A stretch of DNA of 64,000 bases from Thalassococcus sp. S3 (GTDB taxonomy: Bacteria > Pseudomonadota > Alphaproteobacteria > Rhodobacterales > Rhodobacteraceae): positions 3,224,001 to 3,288,000 of the forward strand of contig NZ_CP022303.1 in the NCBI RefSeq assembly GCF_004216475.1. Direction: 5' to 3'. Under the pieces are notes generated by a model. It made no database searches. It saw only the letters and a program-made list of their open reading frames with translations, and had not been told where the DNA came from. This document shows, in pieces, positions 33,841 through 42,546 of this stretch. The position numbers were made by a program, and so were the translations under genes. Every line of letters starts with the position of its first letter. Position 1 is the first letter of the stretch.

Positions 33841-34542
33841 ATGAGCGACGCGATAGATCTGTATTACTGGCCGACACCCAATGGCTGGAAAATCTCCATC
33901 GCACTTGAGGAGATGGGCCTGCCTTACAATCTGCACCTGATCGATATCAGCGCCGGGGACCAGTTCGATCCCGATTTTCTCAAGATTGCGCCCAACAATC
34001 GGATGCCCGCAATCGTTGACCCGAACGGACCCGACGGCGCCCCCGTTTCCATTTTCGAAAGCGGCGCAATCCTGCAATATCTAGCCGGGAAAACGGGACA
34101 ATTCGGCGGCACCACGCCGCGAGAACAGATCGCGGTCACGGAATGGCTGATGTGGCAGATGGGCGGCGTCGGACCGATGGCGGGACAGGCGCATCACTTC
34201 CTGAAATACGCACCGGCACTGGATCCGCCCCAGGACCTACCCTATCCCAAGGATCGCTACAGGGCGGAAGTCGCACGCCTTTACGGGGTGCTCGACCGTC
34301 GGCTGGAAGACCGCGATTATGTGGCGGGCCATTTCTTTTCCATCGCGGATATGGCGATCTGGCCCTGGGCCAGCCTTTGGAAAGGTCAGCAGCAAACACT
34401 GGACGACAAGCCGCATCTCGCGCGTTGGCTGGACACTGTCGGCGCCCGTCCCGGCGTTATCTCAGGCCGTGCTGTCGCGGCTGAAAAACGCGCCAATCTT
34501 CAGGACAACAAGACGGCTCAAAGCGTCCTTTTCAAGCGCTAG
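33841..34542 (+). CDS. Glutathione S-transferase, Nu-class YfcG/YghU-like
   Basis: 233 residues from the ATG at 33841, which has GGAGG 7 bp upstream. The thioredoxin-like domain opens IDLYYWPTPNGWKISIALEEMGLPY, and the conserved SPNN-type motif appears as KIAPNNRMPAIVDPNG and SIFESGAILQYLAGKTG. The C-terminal helical domain has WLMWQMGGVGPMAGQAHHF and FSIADMAIWPW. YfcG-like proteins have disulfide-bond oxidoreductase activity with glutathione. The longer frame starting at 33562 runs inside the hydrolase gene and is not needed. It lies close to the hydrolase. Confidence 0.88.
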   Translation: MSDAIDLYYWPTPNGWKISIALEEMGLPYNLHLIDISAGDQFDPDFLKIAPNNRMPAIVDPNGPDGAPVSIFESGAILQYLAGKTGQFGGTTPREQIAVTEWLMWQMGGVGPMAGQAHHFLKYAPALDPPQDLPYPKDRYRAEVARLYGVLDRRLEDRDYVAGHFFSIADMAIWPWASLWKGQQQTLDDKPHLARWLDTVGARPGVISGRAVAAEKRANLQDNKTAQSVLFKR

Positions 34543-34569
34543 AGGGGCGACCCAAGCGGATCCGACCGG

Positions 34570-35193
34570 CTAGTTGGACGGGTTTTCGCCCGCTTCGTCG
34601 TCTTCGATCACATAACTCTGCAACACGACGATCTGCGACCAGATAAAGATGAACATGGCGATGGGAAAGCCGAATGTTTCGATCTTGACCCAGGTATCCG
34701 TGGACATGGTCCGCCAGACAATCTCGTTGGCGATGGCCAATGCGGCAAACATCGCGCACAGCCTGCGTGTCAGGATCATCCAGCCTTCATCCTGAAGGGC
34801 CATCATCTCTCCCAGAAGATAGGCGAGATATGAGCGTCCCTGCAAAAGCCCAAGGCCAAGGATCGCGGTGAATGCCGCATAGACGATGGTTGTCTTCATC
34901 TTGAAGAAACGCTCGTCATTGAACCACGCGGTCAGGGCACCAAAGAAAATCACCATGAACGCGGTGAAAAGCTGGAGGCGGCTTAGCTTTCCGGTCAACT
35001 TCCATAGAATACCCATGGCCACCAGAAGGATCGGCACAAATGCCACTGCGGCAACGATAAAGCCGGAATACTCGGTTCCGCCGAAACTGTAGGTCTCGTC
35101 GCGAATACGAAGATAAAGCAGGAAAAAGGCCAAGGTCGGGCCAAGTTCCAACACCTGCTTAACAATCGGATTAACGTCTTTTTCGTCGTTCAT
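34570..35193 (-). CDS. yciB: YciB-type septation/inner-membrane protein
   Basis: 207 residues, polytopic membrane protein of the IspZ/YciB family. Key segments are ELGPTLAFFLLYLR, FTAFMVIFFGALTAWFNDERFFKMKTTIVYA, and the late GFPIAMFIFIWSQIVVLQSYV. YciB links to cell-envelope and division-site integrity; its molecular function is unclear. It ends the ftsY, DMT, yciB run on the minus strand, 9 bp after the DMT gene. The C-terminal EDDEAGENPSN tail is short and acidic. Family call is firm. Confidence 0.85.
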   Translation of the reverse strand: MNDEKDVNPIVKQVLELGPTLAFFLLYLRIRDETYSFGGTEYSGFIVAAVAFVPILLVAMGILWKLTGKLSRLQLFTAFMVIFFGALTAWFNDERFFKMKTTIVYAAFTAILGLGLLQGRSYLAYLLGEMMALQDEGWMILTRRLCAMFAALAIANEIVWRTMSTDTWVKIETFGFPIAMFIFIWSQIVVLQSYVIEDDEAGENPSN

Positions 35194-35202
35194 GATCTGC
35201 TC

Positions 35203-36105
35203 CTAGCCGCCCATCTCAACTATCACAGCGCCCAGCGCGATCAATGCCATCAACGCGACCCGACGCGGGCCCACCGTTTCCTTCAGAAAGACCCACCCTA
35301 TAACCGCTGCAAAAACCGTGGACGTTTCACGCAGAACCGCCGCCTCGCCGACCTTGTCGAGACGTGTGGCCAACATCACCGAACCAAAGCTGAAAAAGGC
35401 CACCACGCCACCCACGATACCACGTGCCATCAATGGCAACGGCGCGGGAGGATGGGCCATGCGGCGCCAGCGCAGATACGCGATCGGGGGCATGAACAAT
35501 CCGTCAATCATGAAAAACCAGGCAAGAAACGTGAACGGGTCTGCGGTGGCGCGAATTCCGTAGGCATCATATGTGGTGTAAAGCGCCACAAAGAGACCGG
35601 TCAGAGCCGCCAAGGCGAGCGCGCTTTTCAGTGTCTCTCGCTCCGTTTCCAGGAACATCATGTTATAGATGGCGAGCCCGAAAATACCCGACAGCAGCAC
35701 CCCCACGCCAAGCCATTGCGTCAAGGTAAATGTCTCACCAAAAAGCCAATATGCACCGATTACCGTGAACAGCGGCCCCATCCCGCGGACGACGGGATAA
35801 ACCACGGTATAGGCCCCTCGCGTATAGGCCATGGCCTGCAAAACCTTATAGATGACGTGAATAACGAACACGCCCGCGAAAATGGGCCACATATGCGGCT
35901 CGGGCCATGGCACGACAAAAAGGGCAAAGGGTGCGGCCATCGTAGCATATGAGGCATCTATCGCGCCACGCGACAGCCATGGGTCATGGCGTCCCTTTTG
36001 CAGCGCACCAAACACGGCATGCAACAGCGCGGCGAGCAAAGCCAGCAAGAGTGCCGCGCGATGACCGGCCTCCGTCCCTTCCAGAGAGATAAGCCAGTCG
36101 CTCAT
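35203..36105 (-). CDS. EamA/DMT-superfamily exporter
   Basis: 300 residues from the ATG at 36105 (MSDWLISLEGTEA). About ten hydrophobic spans are arranged as two EamA repeats; YTVVYPVVRGMGPLFTVIGAYWL ends the first half and AAVLRETSTVFAAVIGWVFLKETVG is the second repeat, both typical. It should export a small metabolite; substrate unknown. It lies between ftsY and yciB. A TTG at 36162 is in frame and would add 19 residues; neither start has a strong ribosome binding site. Confidence 0.8.
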   Translation of the reverse strand: MSDWLISLEGTEAGHRAALLLALLAALLHAVFGALQKGRHDPWLSRGAIDASYATMAAPFALFVVPWPEPHMWPIFAGVFVIHVIYKVLQAMAYTRGAYTVVYPVVRGMGPLFTVIGAYWLFGETFTLTQWLGVGVLLSGIFGLAIYNMMFLETERETLKSALALAALTGLFVALYTTYDAYGIRATADPFTFLAWFFMIDGLFMPPIAYLRWRRMAHPPAPLPLMARGIVGGVVAFFSFGSVMLATRLDKVGEAAVLRETSTVFAAVIGWVFLKETVGPRRVALMALIALGAVIVEMGG

Positions 36106-36208
36106 TCCATGGGCAATGCCAGGGTGCCGCACCCCCGCATTCTGTTTCGTCGTCCATGCCAAAGAGACTGGGCGCCCAGGGCGACCTGAATGCGGGCGCT
36201 GAGCAGGC

Positions 36209-37411
36209 TCACCTCTCCAGACCGGTCAGGGCGGCGGCAAAGTCGTCGGGATCGAACGGTGCGAGATCGTCGATCTGCTCTCCGACCCCGATGGCGTGGA
36301 TCGGAAGACCGAACTTGTCGGCAAGCGCCACGAGCACGCCGCCTTTGGCTGTCCCGTCCAGCTTGGTCATCACCAGGCCCGAGACATCCGAAATCTTCTG
36401 AAACGTGTCGACCTGGGACAAGGCGTTCTGCCCTGTCGTGGCATCAAGAACCAAAAGCGTGTTGTGAGGCGCGGTCTCGTCCTTCTTGCGGATCACGCGG
36501 ACGATCTTGGCAAGTTCCTCCATCAGATCGCTGCGGTTCTGCAGCCTGCCAGCCGTATCGATCATCAAAAGATCCGCTCCCTCGGCCTCCGCCCGTGTCA
36601 TGGCGTCGAAGGCGAGGCTTGCGGGGTCAGAGCCTTCGGGCGCGGTCAAAACCGGCACGCCTGCACGCTCACCCCAGACCTGCAATTGTTCGACCGCTGC
36701 GGCCCGAAAGGTGTCACCAGCCGCGATGACCACCGACTTGCCCGCTGCTTTGAACTGGCTTGCCAGTTTACCGATGGTCGTGGTTTTGCCGGATCCGTTC
36801 ACACCGACGACAAGCACGACCTGCGGCCGTTTCGGATAAAGCGGCAAAGGACGCGCCACGGGCTCCATGATCCGTCCGATCTCACCGGCCAAAAGCGTCT
36901 TGATTTCGTCCGTGGACATCTTCCGGCCCATGCGACCTTCGGCAATGTTCGCTGTGACGCGCAGGGCGGTATCCACCCCCATATCAGCGGTGATGAGGAG
37001 CTCTTCGAGCTGTTCCAGCATCTCGTCATCCAGCACGCGCCGATGAACCTTGCGCGTCTCTGCCCGATTGAACAGTCGTCCCAGCAGACCGCTGTCCTGT
37101 TCCTCCTGCGACGGCTGCACAGTGCGAGCGGGTTCCGGCGTGCCGGGCTCTGGCTCAACCGCCTCCTCCGTGGAGGGGGCGGGGGGCTCCTCCTGCCGCT
37201 GATCTGCGGGCGCATCGGGCATGACCGGTTCGGACAAAGCCTGCCGCTCAGGAGTGGGCGAAGGCGCCGGATCGGGCAGGCCCCGGTCAGGGCTTGAAGG
37301 AACAGGCGCGTCCTCTTCCACACCGCCGTCTTCGACGATTGCGTCAAGCCCATCCTCGATCTTCGAGGAGGATTTGAACAAACGGTCTTTCAGCTTCTTG
37401 AAAAACGCCAT
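36209..37411 (-). CDS. ftsY: Signal recognition particle receptor FtsY
   Basis: 400 residues. The N-terminal 120 residues are acidic and Pro/Glu-rich (A domain). The NG GTPase domain follows, with VVGVNGSGKTTTIGKLA (G1), DTFRAAA, DTAGR (G3) and TKLDGTAKGG (G4). FtsY binds the SRP-ribosome complex at the inner membrane for co-translational targeting. The opening MAFFKKLKDRLFKSS is typical. It heads the ftsY, DMT, yciB run. The orphan NuoE-NuoF fusion gene upstream ends 131 bp away. Confidence 0.95.
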   Translation of the reverse strand: MAFFKKLKDRLFKSSSKIEDGLDAIVEDGGVEEDAPVPSSPDRGLPDPAPSPTPERQALSEPVMPDAPADQRQEEPPAPSTEEAVEPEPGTPEPARTVQPSQEEQDSGLLGRLFNRAETRKVHRRVLDDEMLEQLEELLITADMGVDTALRVTANIAEGRMGRKMSTDEIKTLLAGEIGRIMEPVARPLPLYPKRPQVVLVVGVNGSGKTTTIGKLASQFKAAGKSVVIAAGDTFRAAAVEQLQVWGERAGVPVLTAPEGSDPASLAFDAMTRAEAEGADLLMIDTAGRLQNRSDLMEELAKIVRVIRKKDETAPHNTLLVLDATTGQNALSQVDTFQKISDVSGLVMTKLDGTAKGGVLVALADKFGLPIHAIGVGEQIDDLAPFDPDDFAAALTGLER

Positions 37412-37542
37412 CTGGCCCTCCGCTGGTCTTGGATTGACCTAATCCGGAACCGTCCGGGATGGAAGAGCGCAGGTCATACCGCGCCCAAGATCGGTCTTGC
37501 CCGAGCGCGGCGGTGATATGGCCGTTCGCCAGAGGTCTGGTC

Positions 37543-39228
37543 TCAGATCTCGTCGGAGAAATGCCTGATCGTGAGCTTGATCGGGTTCGGGGCCGCCTGC
37601 CCCAATCCACAGATCGATGCATCTGCCATGGCGGTGCACAACTCATCAAGGAGGGGCTGATCCCATTGATCGGCCTGCATCAGTTTGACCGCCTTTTCGC
37701 ATCCGACCCGGCAGGGTGTGCATTGACCACAGCTTTCGTCTTCGAAAAAGCGCAGCATGTTCAACGCCGCGTCGCGGGCGCGATCCTGATCGGAAAGCAC
37801 CACCACGGCTGCGGAGCCGATGAAGCTGCCCAGCGGCTGAAGCGTGTCGAAATCAAGCGGCACGTCGTCGATGGATGCAGGCAACAACCCCGACGACGGG
37901 CCGCCGGGCTGATAGGCTTTGAACACATGTCCTTCGGCCATACCGCCAGCCGCTTCAATGATATCGGTGATCGTCGATCCGGCGGGCAGAAGATACACTC
38001 CGGGCTGGGCCACCCGACCCGAGACCGAGTAGCTGCGCAGCCCCTTTCGTCCGTTATGTTCCGTGCCGCTCAAAACCTCGGGTCCCTCCCGGCAGATCCG
38101 CGCCACCCAGTGCAGGGTTTCGACATTGTGCACCAACGTCGGGCGCCCGTGGATGCCGACCTGCGCCACGAAAGGCGGGCGATGACGCGGCAGGCCGCGC
38201 TTCCCCTCGATACTCTCGATCATCGCCGATTCTTCGCCGCAGATATAAGCACCCGCCCCACGCCGCAGATCGATGTAGCCCGCGGCCACGATTCCGGCGT
38301 CTTCCAGAGCACGGATTTCCCGGCGCAGGATCTCCAGCACGGCGGGATATTCATCGCGCATGTAGATAAAGCAGGTTTCAGCCTCGACCGCCCATGCCGC
38401 GATCAGCATCCCCTCAAGAAAAAGATGCGGCGTCCGCTCGAGATAGTAGCGGTCCTTAAACGTGCCCGGCTCCCCTTCATCACCGTTGACCGCCAGATAG
38501 CGCGGACCGGCATTGGCGCGGACAAAGCCCCATTTCTTGCCCGACGGAAACCCGGCCCCGCCCAGACCACGCAGGCCGGAGGACAGAACCTTTTCCTGAA
38601 CCTCCTCCCAGTCCCCGCCCGCGCGCAACGTTTCAAGCGCGGCATAGCCACCTGTGGACCGGTAGGTTTCGAACGTCTCATAGGCAGGAACATGGGCGTG
38701 GGTGTCATCCGCCGCGATCGCCGCCTCGACCTTTTCCAGCGTCGCGTGGTCGATATGATTGTGCCCCAGTTCCAGGGTCGGCGCGGTGTCGCAGCGCCCC
38801 ATACAGGGCGCGCGCAGGACCCTTACCTTGGAAGGATCAAGCCCGTCTTCCAAAGCGGATTTCAGCGCCTGAGCACCCGCAAGTTCGCAAGAAAGCGAGT
38901 CGCAGACCCGAATTGTCAGAGCGGGGGGCGGTGTGTCGCCCTCCTTAACCACGTCGAAATGGGCATAGAACGTCGCAACTTCGTAAACCTCGGCCATGCT
39001 CAACCGCATTTCTTCGGCCAGCGCGCGAAGATGAGCGGCGGAGAGATGACCATAGGTGTCCTGTATCAGATGCAGGAATTCGATCAGCAGGTCGGGGCGG
39101 CGGGGGCGCTCGCCAAGAAGGGTGCGGACGTCGTCCCAGGCGGTGTCGTCCAGCTGCCGACCCTTGGGGGTCTTGCGACCTTTCCCCTTCCCGGATTTCC
39201 AGACACCCTTGTTTTCATCTAGTGCCAT
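37543..39228 (-). CDS. NuoE-NuoF-type fusion, FdsB-like NAD-dependent dehydrogenase subunit
   Basis: 561 residues. The first 155 or so are NuoE-like, with the [2Fe-2S] cysteines in CDSLSC and APCMGRCD. The rest is NuoF-like, with GLRGLGGAGFPSGKKW, the NAD/FMN segment VNGDEGEPGTFKDR, GAGAYICGEESAMIESIEGKRG, and the [4Fe-4S] motif ESCGQCTPCRVGC. Such fusions are the NADH-reducing subunit of NAD-linked formate dehydrogenase (FdsB) or related hydrogenases. No formate dehydrogenase alpha subunit is beside it, so it may be an orphan or partner with one elsewhere. Divergent from the AlkB-like gene. Confidence 0.82.
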   Translation of the reverse strand: MALDENKGVWKSGKGKGRKTPKGRQLDDTAWDDVRTLLGERPRRPDLLIEFLHLIQDTYGHLSAAHLRALAEEMRLSMAEVYEVATFYAHFDVVKEGDTPPPALTIRVCDSLSCELAGAQALKSALEDGLDPSKVRVLRAPCMGRCDTAPTLELGHNHIDHATLEKVEAAIAADDTHAHVPAYETFETYRSTGGYAALETLRAGGDWEEVQEKVLSSGLRGLGGAGFPSGKKWGFVRANAGPRYLAVNGDEGEPGTFKDRYYLERTPHLFLEGMLIAAWAVEAETCFIYMRDEYPAVLEILRREIRALEDAGIVAAGYIDLRRGAGAYICGEESAMIESIEGKRGLPRHRPPFVAQVGIHGRPTLVHNVETLHWVARICREGPEVLSGTEHNGRKGLRSYSVSGRVAQPGVYLLPAGSTITDIIEAAGGMAEGHVFKAYQPGGPSSGLLPASIDDVPLDFDTLQPLGSFIGSAAVVVLSDQDRARDAALNMLRFFEDESCGQCTPCRVGCEKAVKLMQADQWDQPLLDELCTAMADASICGLGQAAPNPIKLTIRHFSDEI

Positions 39229-39412
39229 TGTCGGCCCTCCCGCACTTGCTGGCGCAGATCATATCCGGTGCGGCCCTTGGATGGTGGCGAAAAGCGACAC
39301 CGCAACGCGGTTTTGCGTTCGGCCCAAGTTCCGATAGGCAACGGGATGTCTTGGATTTGACACAAGATTGCCCGTGACCGGCCCCACACCCATGCTATCC
39401 TAAACACTGTTT

Positions 39413-40468
39413 TTGGACGCGCGTGTGAGTGTGAGTGACGTGGTTTGGTATTTTGTGGCCAGCCTGACGCCGGTGGCGTTGTTGATGCTGGCCTTCTTGG
39501 ATGAAAGCATCTGGGGCTATGTAGCGCTTGGCTACATCACCCTTTTCGTGCTTTGGATGGACCGTCTGGGCCCCCGTGCATCGCCCGGCGCAGGGCACCA
39601 GCGGCATCTGCGCCTCGGACACATACTGTCTGTGACATTGGCACTGCTCCATTTCCCTTTACTGGCGCTGGGCGTTTGGGTGCTGGGCAACACGCCGCCC
39701 AGGACCGATACGATCGCCTCCGGACTGGCGCTTGGCCTTTTCATGGGGCAGGTGTCGAACTCCAACGCGCATGAATTGATCCATGCCTCGCACCGTTGGT
39801 CGAGGCGGCTTGGCGTTGCGGTCTATAGTTCCATGCTTTTCGGTCATCACGCCTCGGCCCATCCGCTTGTGCATCATGTGCACGTGGCCAGCGCAAAGGA
39901 CCCAAATTCGGCCCGTCCGGGTGAGGGGTTTTACCGGTTTGCCCCACGCGCCTGGATCGGATCCTTCAAATCGGGGCTGAAAGCCGAAACAGCGCGCCGG
40001 GCGCGCCAAAGCCATGCGCGCGGATCGCACCCCTATGTCGGCTATCTGGCGGGCAGCCTCCTGGCGCTTTCGACCGCCTGGCTGCTGGCCGGATGGGGCG
40101 GTGTTGCGATTTTCCTGTCACTTGCGATTTACGCGCAGATGCAGCTGTTGCTGTCTGATTACGTGCAACATTACGGATTGCGCCGACAGAAAAAGGCAAA
40201 TGGCAAGCCTGAGCCTGTCGGTCCGCACCATTCCTGGAACGCCCCGCATTGGTATTCCGCGGCCCTCATGCTGAACGCGCCGCGCCATTCGGATCATCAC
40301 GCGCATCCAAACCGCTCCTTCCCGGAACTGCGGCTGGATCCCCAGACCATGCCGATGCTGCCGCATCCCCTGCCGATTATGGCCGCCATCGCACTTGTCC
40401 CGCCCATTTGGCGGCGCATCATGGATCCGCGCGCCGCATACTGGCGACGGCTTGCTGAGAGCAGGTGA
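39413..40468 (+). CDS. alkB: AlkB-like membrane fatty acid/alkane hydroxylase
   Basis: 351 residues, integral membrane diiron enzyme. The histidine clusters are HELIHAS (near 122), GHHASAHPLVHHVHVAS (near 143) and LNAPRHSDHHAHPNRSFPEL (near 289), which match the eight-His pattern of the AlkB/xylene monooxygenase family. Several hydrophobic spans surround them. It oxidises the terminal carbon of alkanes or similar compounds using rubredoxin; no rubredoxin gene is near. The listed start is TTG at 39413; GTG codons at 39425 and 39431 are alternatives. Substrate is not defined by sequence. Confidence 0.85.
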   Translation: MDARVSVSDVVWYFVASLTPVALLMLAFLDESIWGYVALGYITLFVLWMDRLGPRASPGAGHQRHLRLGHILSVTLALLHFPLLALGVWVLGNTPPRTDTIASGLALGLFMGQVSNSNAHELIHASHRWSRRLGVAVYSSMLFGHHASAHPLVHHVHVASAKDPNSARPGEGFYRFAPRAWIGSFKSGLKAETARRARQSHARGSHPYVGYLAGSLLALSTAWLLAGWGGVAIFLSLAIYAQMQLLLSDYVQHYGLRRQKKANGKPEPVGPHHSWNAPHWYSAALMLNAPRHSDHHAHPNRSFPELRLDPQTMPMLPHPLPIMAAIALVPPIWRRIMDPRAAYWRRLAESR

Positions 40469-40510
40469 GCGGCGTAGAAGCCAACGCCCCGATCTGACAC
40501 GATATATACC

Positions 40511-40909
40511 ATGAGACGACTGATTCTCCTTGCCGCGCTCGCCGCTGGCCTCCTCCCCTCTCTCACATTTGCGTCGATGACGGCAGAAGAGTTCGATGCC
40601 TATACCCGAGGCAAGACGCTCTTCTACGGAGAGGGCGGGCAAGCCTATGGGGTCGAACGCTACCTTGAGGGACGACGCGTGATCTGGTCGTTTCTTGACG
40701 GACAATGCAAAGAAGGCATGTGGTACGAGCAGGACGGCCAGATCTGTTTTGTTTACGAGGATCGCCCCGATCCTCAATGCTGGACATTCAGCGAAGGGCC
40801 CAACGGCCTCATCGCGCGTTTCGAGAATGACCCGCAGGCCACCGAACTCTACGAAGCTCAGGATCTTGGCGAAGAAATGATCTGCCACGGGCCGGATGTC
40901 GGCGTCTGA
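40511..40909 (+). CDS. Small secreted protein of unknown function
   Basis: 132 residues with a signal peptide (MRRLILLAALAAGLLPSLTFA). The mature domain has RGKTLFYGEGGQAYGVERY, VIWSFLDGQCKEGMWYEQDGQICFVYE and CWTFSEGPNGLIARFEN, with four cysteines. The general pattern resembles the protein at 16614-16946 and DUF995-like periplasmic proteins (G-T-L-Y...C...C.Y). It lies after the alkB gene and before the convergent xseA stop (15 bp). Role is unknown. Confidence 0.6.
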   Translation: MRRLILLAALAAGLLPSLTFASMTAEEFDAYTRGKTLFYGEGGQAYGVERYLEGRRVIWSFLDGQCKEGMWYEQDGQICFVYEDRPDPQCWTFSEGPNGLIARFENDPQATELYEAQDLGEEMICHGPDVGV

Positions 40910-40924
40910 CCCGGCGTCCCGTCT

Positions 40925-42469
40925 TTAGAAAAGCGATCCTTGCTCTGGCGGCTTTGCCTTTGTCTTAGGGGTCGGCTTGCCGCTCACTTGCAAACGCCCA
41001 TCCGCGAATTCGATCTCAAGCCGGCTTGCAGCCCGCGCCGCATCGCGCCCGGTGACGACCGCACCATCGCCCCGCACGACGGCATAACCCCGTTGCAGCG
41101 TGGCCTTGTAACTCAGCGTTTCGCGCAGCCGGTCAGCGGCGTCGATCTGTTTCCGCCAGTTTCTCACCTGGCTGTCGCCCGCTTTGGAAAGACGCTCTGA
41201 AAGCCTTTGAAGCGCATCGCTCTTTCGCGCCAGATCCGCCGTCAGCGGACGGGAAGAGAGCCTTGACGACTGACGGCTCAACGCATCCGATGCCGTTGCG
41301 ACCCGCCGGGACAAGGCGGGCGCCAAACGCGCCTCGAGGCGGGTAAACGTTTGCGCCTCCGCACGGATCATCCGCGTCAGGGTGCTTGCGCGCAGACTGC
41401 CTGCCTGTTCGGCAAGGCGCAGACGACGGACCTGCACACCACGTGTCAAGGCAGCCGGCAACCTTTCGGACAACAGGTCAAGACGTTGGCGCGGCGTGTC
41501 GAGCAACACCTCGCGTTTGGGCAAGGCCCGCGCCACGTCGACAAGCCGCTGGCGGCGTTGGCCAAGCGCATTCGACAGCGCACGGGTCAGCCGAGCCCCC
41601 TGCCCGTCCGTCCATGCCAAAAGCTCGATCCGCACCGGGACGGCAAGCTCTGCGGCGGCGGTTGGGGTTGGCGCACGCTGATCTGCCGCAAAATCGATCA
41701 GCGTGGTGTCGGTTTCATGGCCTACGGCGGAAATCAGGGGAATTTCGCTGTCAGCCGCAGCCCTGACAACGCTTTCCTCGTTAAACCCCCAGAGATCTTC
41801 GACCGACCCGCCGCCCCGGGCCACGATCAGCAGGTCGGGACGCGGCAAGGCGCCGCCCGGGGTGAATGCATTGAAGCCTTCTATGGCGCGGGTCACCTCG
41901 GGCGCGCAGCGCTCGCCCTGCACGGCGACGGGCCATATCAAAACCTTCCGCGGGAAACGATCGCGCAGCCGATGCAGGATGTCCCGGATCACAGCGCCCG
42001 AAGGGGATGTGACCACGCCGATAATGCCCGGCAGATACGGCAGCGCTTGTTTGCGCTCCGGATCGAACAGCCCCTCTGCGGCAAGCTGTGCCTTGCGCTT
42101 TTCCAGCATCGCCATAAGGGCGCCCATGCCTGCGGGTTTGATCTCTTCAATAACGATCTGGTACTTGGATTGCCCCGGAAAGGTCGTCAGACGGCCGGTC
42201 GCGACAACCTCCATCCCCTCTTCGGGCTGCGTCGTCTGGCGCGCGGCCACCCCTTTCCACATGACCCCTGCAATCACGGACCGGTCGTCTTTCAGATCAA
42301 GATAGACATGCCCCGAGCGCGGTCGCGACACCCGACCGACCTCCCCCCGGATGCGCACATGGGCGAACTCTCCCTCGATCAATCGCTTGATCGCTCCGGA
42401 CAGCTCGGAGACGGAGAATTCGGGCGCGTTCAGCCCTTCGGACGGGTCGTCGATCAAGTCCATTCGCAC
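40925..42469 (-). CDS. xseA: Exodeoxyribonuclease VII large subunit
   Basis: 514 residues. The N-terminal OB domain has GEFAHVRIRGEVGRVSRPRSGHVYLDLKDD, and the catalytic core has ARGGGSVEDLWGFNEE and ISAVGHETDTTLIDFAAD. The long C-terminal half is Arg- and Leu-rich and helical, as in the family. XseA with XseB degrades single-stranded DNA to oligonucleotides. The opposite purD start is 77 bp away. A start at 42463 (second Met) is equally possible. xseB is not visible in the window. Confidence 0.93.
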   Translation of the reverse strand: MRMDLIDDPSEGLNAPEFSVSELSGAIKRLIEGEFAHVRIRGEVGRVSRPRSGHVYLDLKDDRSVIAGVMWKGVAARQTTQPEEGMEVVATGRLTTFPGQSKYQIVIEEIKPAGMGALMAMLEKRKAQLAAEGLFDPERKQALPYLPGIIGVVTSPSGAVIRDILHRLRDRFPRKVLIWPVAVQGERCAPEVTRAIEGFNAFTPGGALPRPDLLIVARGGGSVEDLWGFNEESVVRAAADSEIPLISAVGHETDTTLIDFAADQRAPTPTAAAELAVPVRIELLAWTDGQGARLTRALSNALGQRRQRLVDVARALPKREVLLDTPRQRLDLLSERLPAALTRGVQVRRLRLAEQAGSLRASTLTRMIRAEAQTFTRLEARLAPALSRRVATASDALSRQSSRLSSRPLTADLARKSDALQRLSERLSKAGDSQVRNWRKQIDAADRLRETLSYKATLQRGYAVVRGDGAVVTGRDAARAASRLEIEFADGRLQVSGKPTPKTKAKPPEQGSLF

Positions 42470-42546
42470 GTCTCTCGAGATATTGTATCCAAGTGGCGCG
42501 CAGCTTAGAACGCGCGCCAGAAAAGGCCAAGCAGATCGGAGCGCGC

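Noticed and set aside
37459..39222. A 587-codon plus-strand frame
   Set aside because: It is the exact antisense of the NuoE-NuoF fusion and has no recognisable motif; open antisense frames are common in GC-rich genes.
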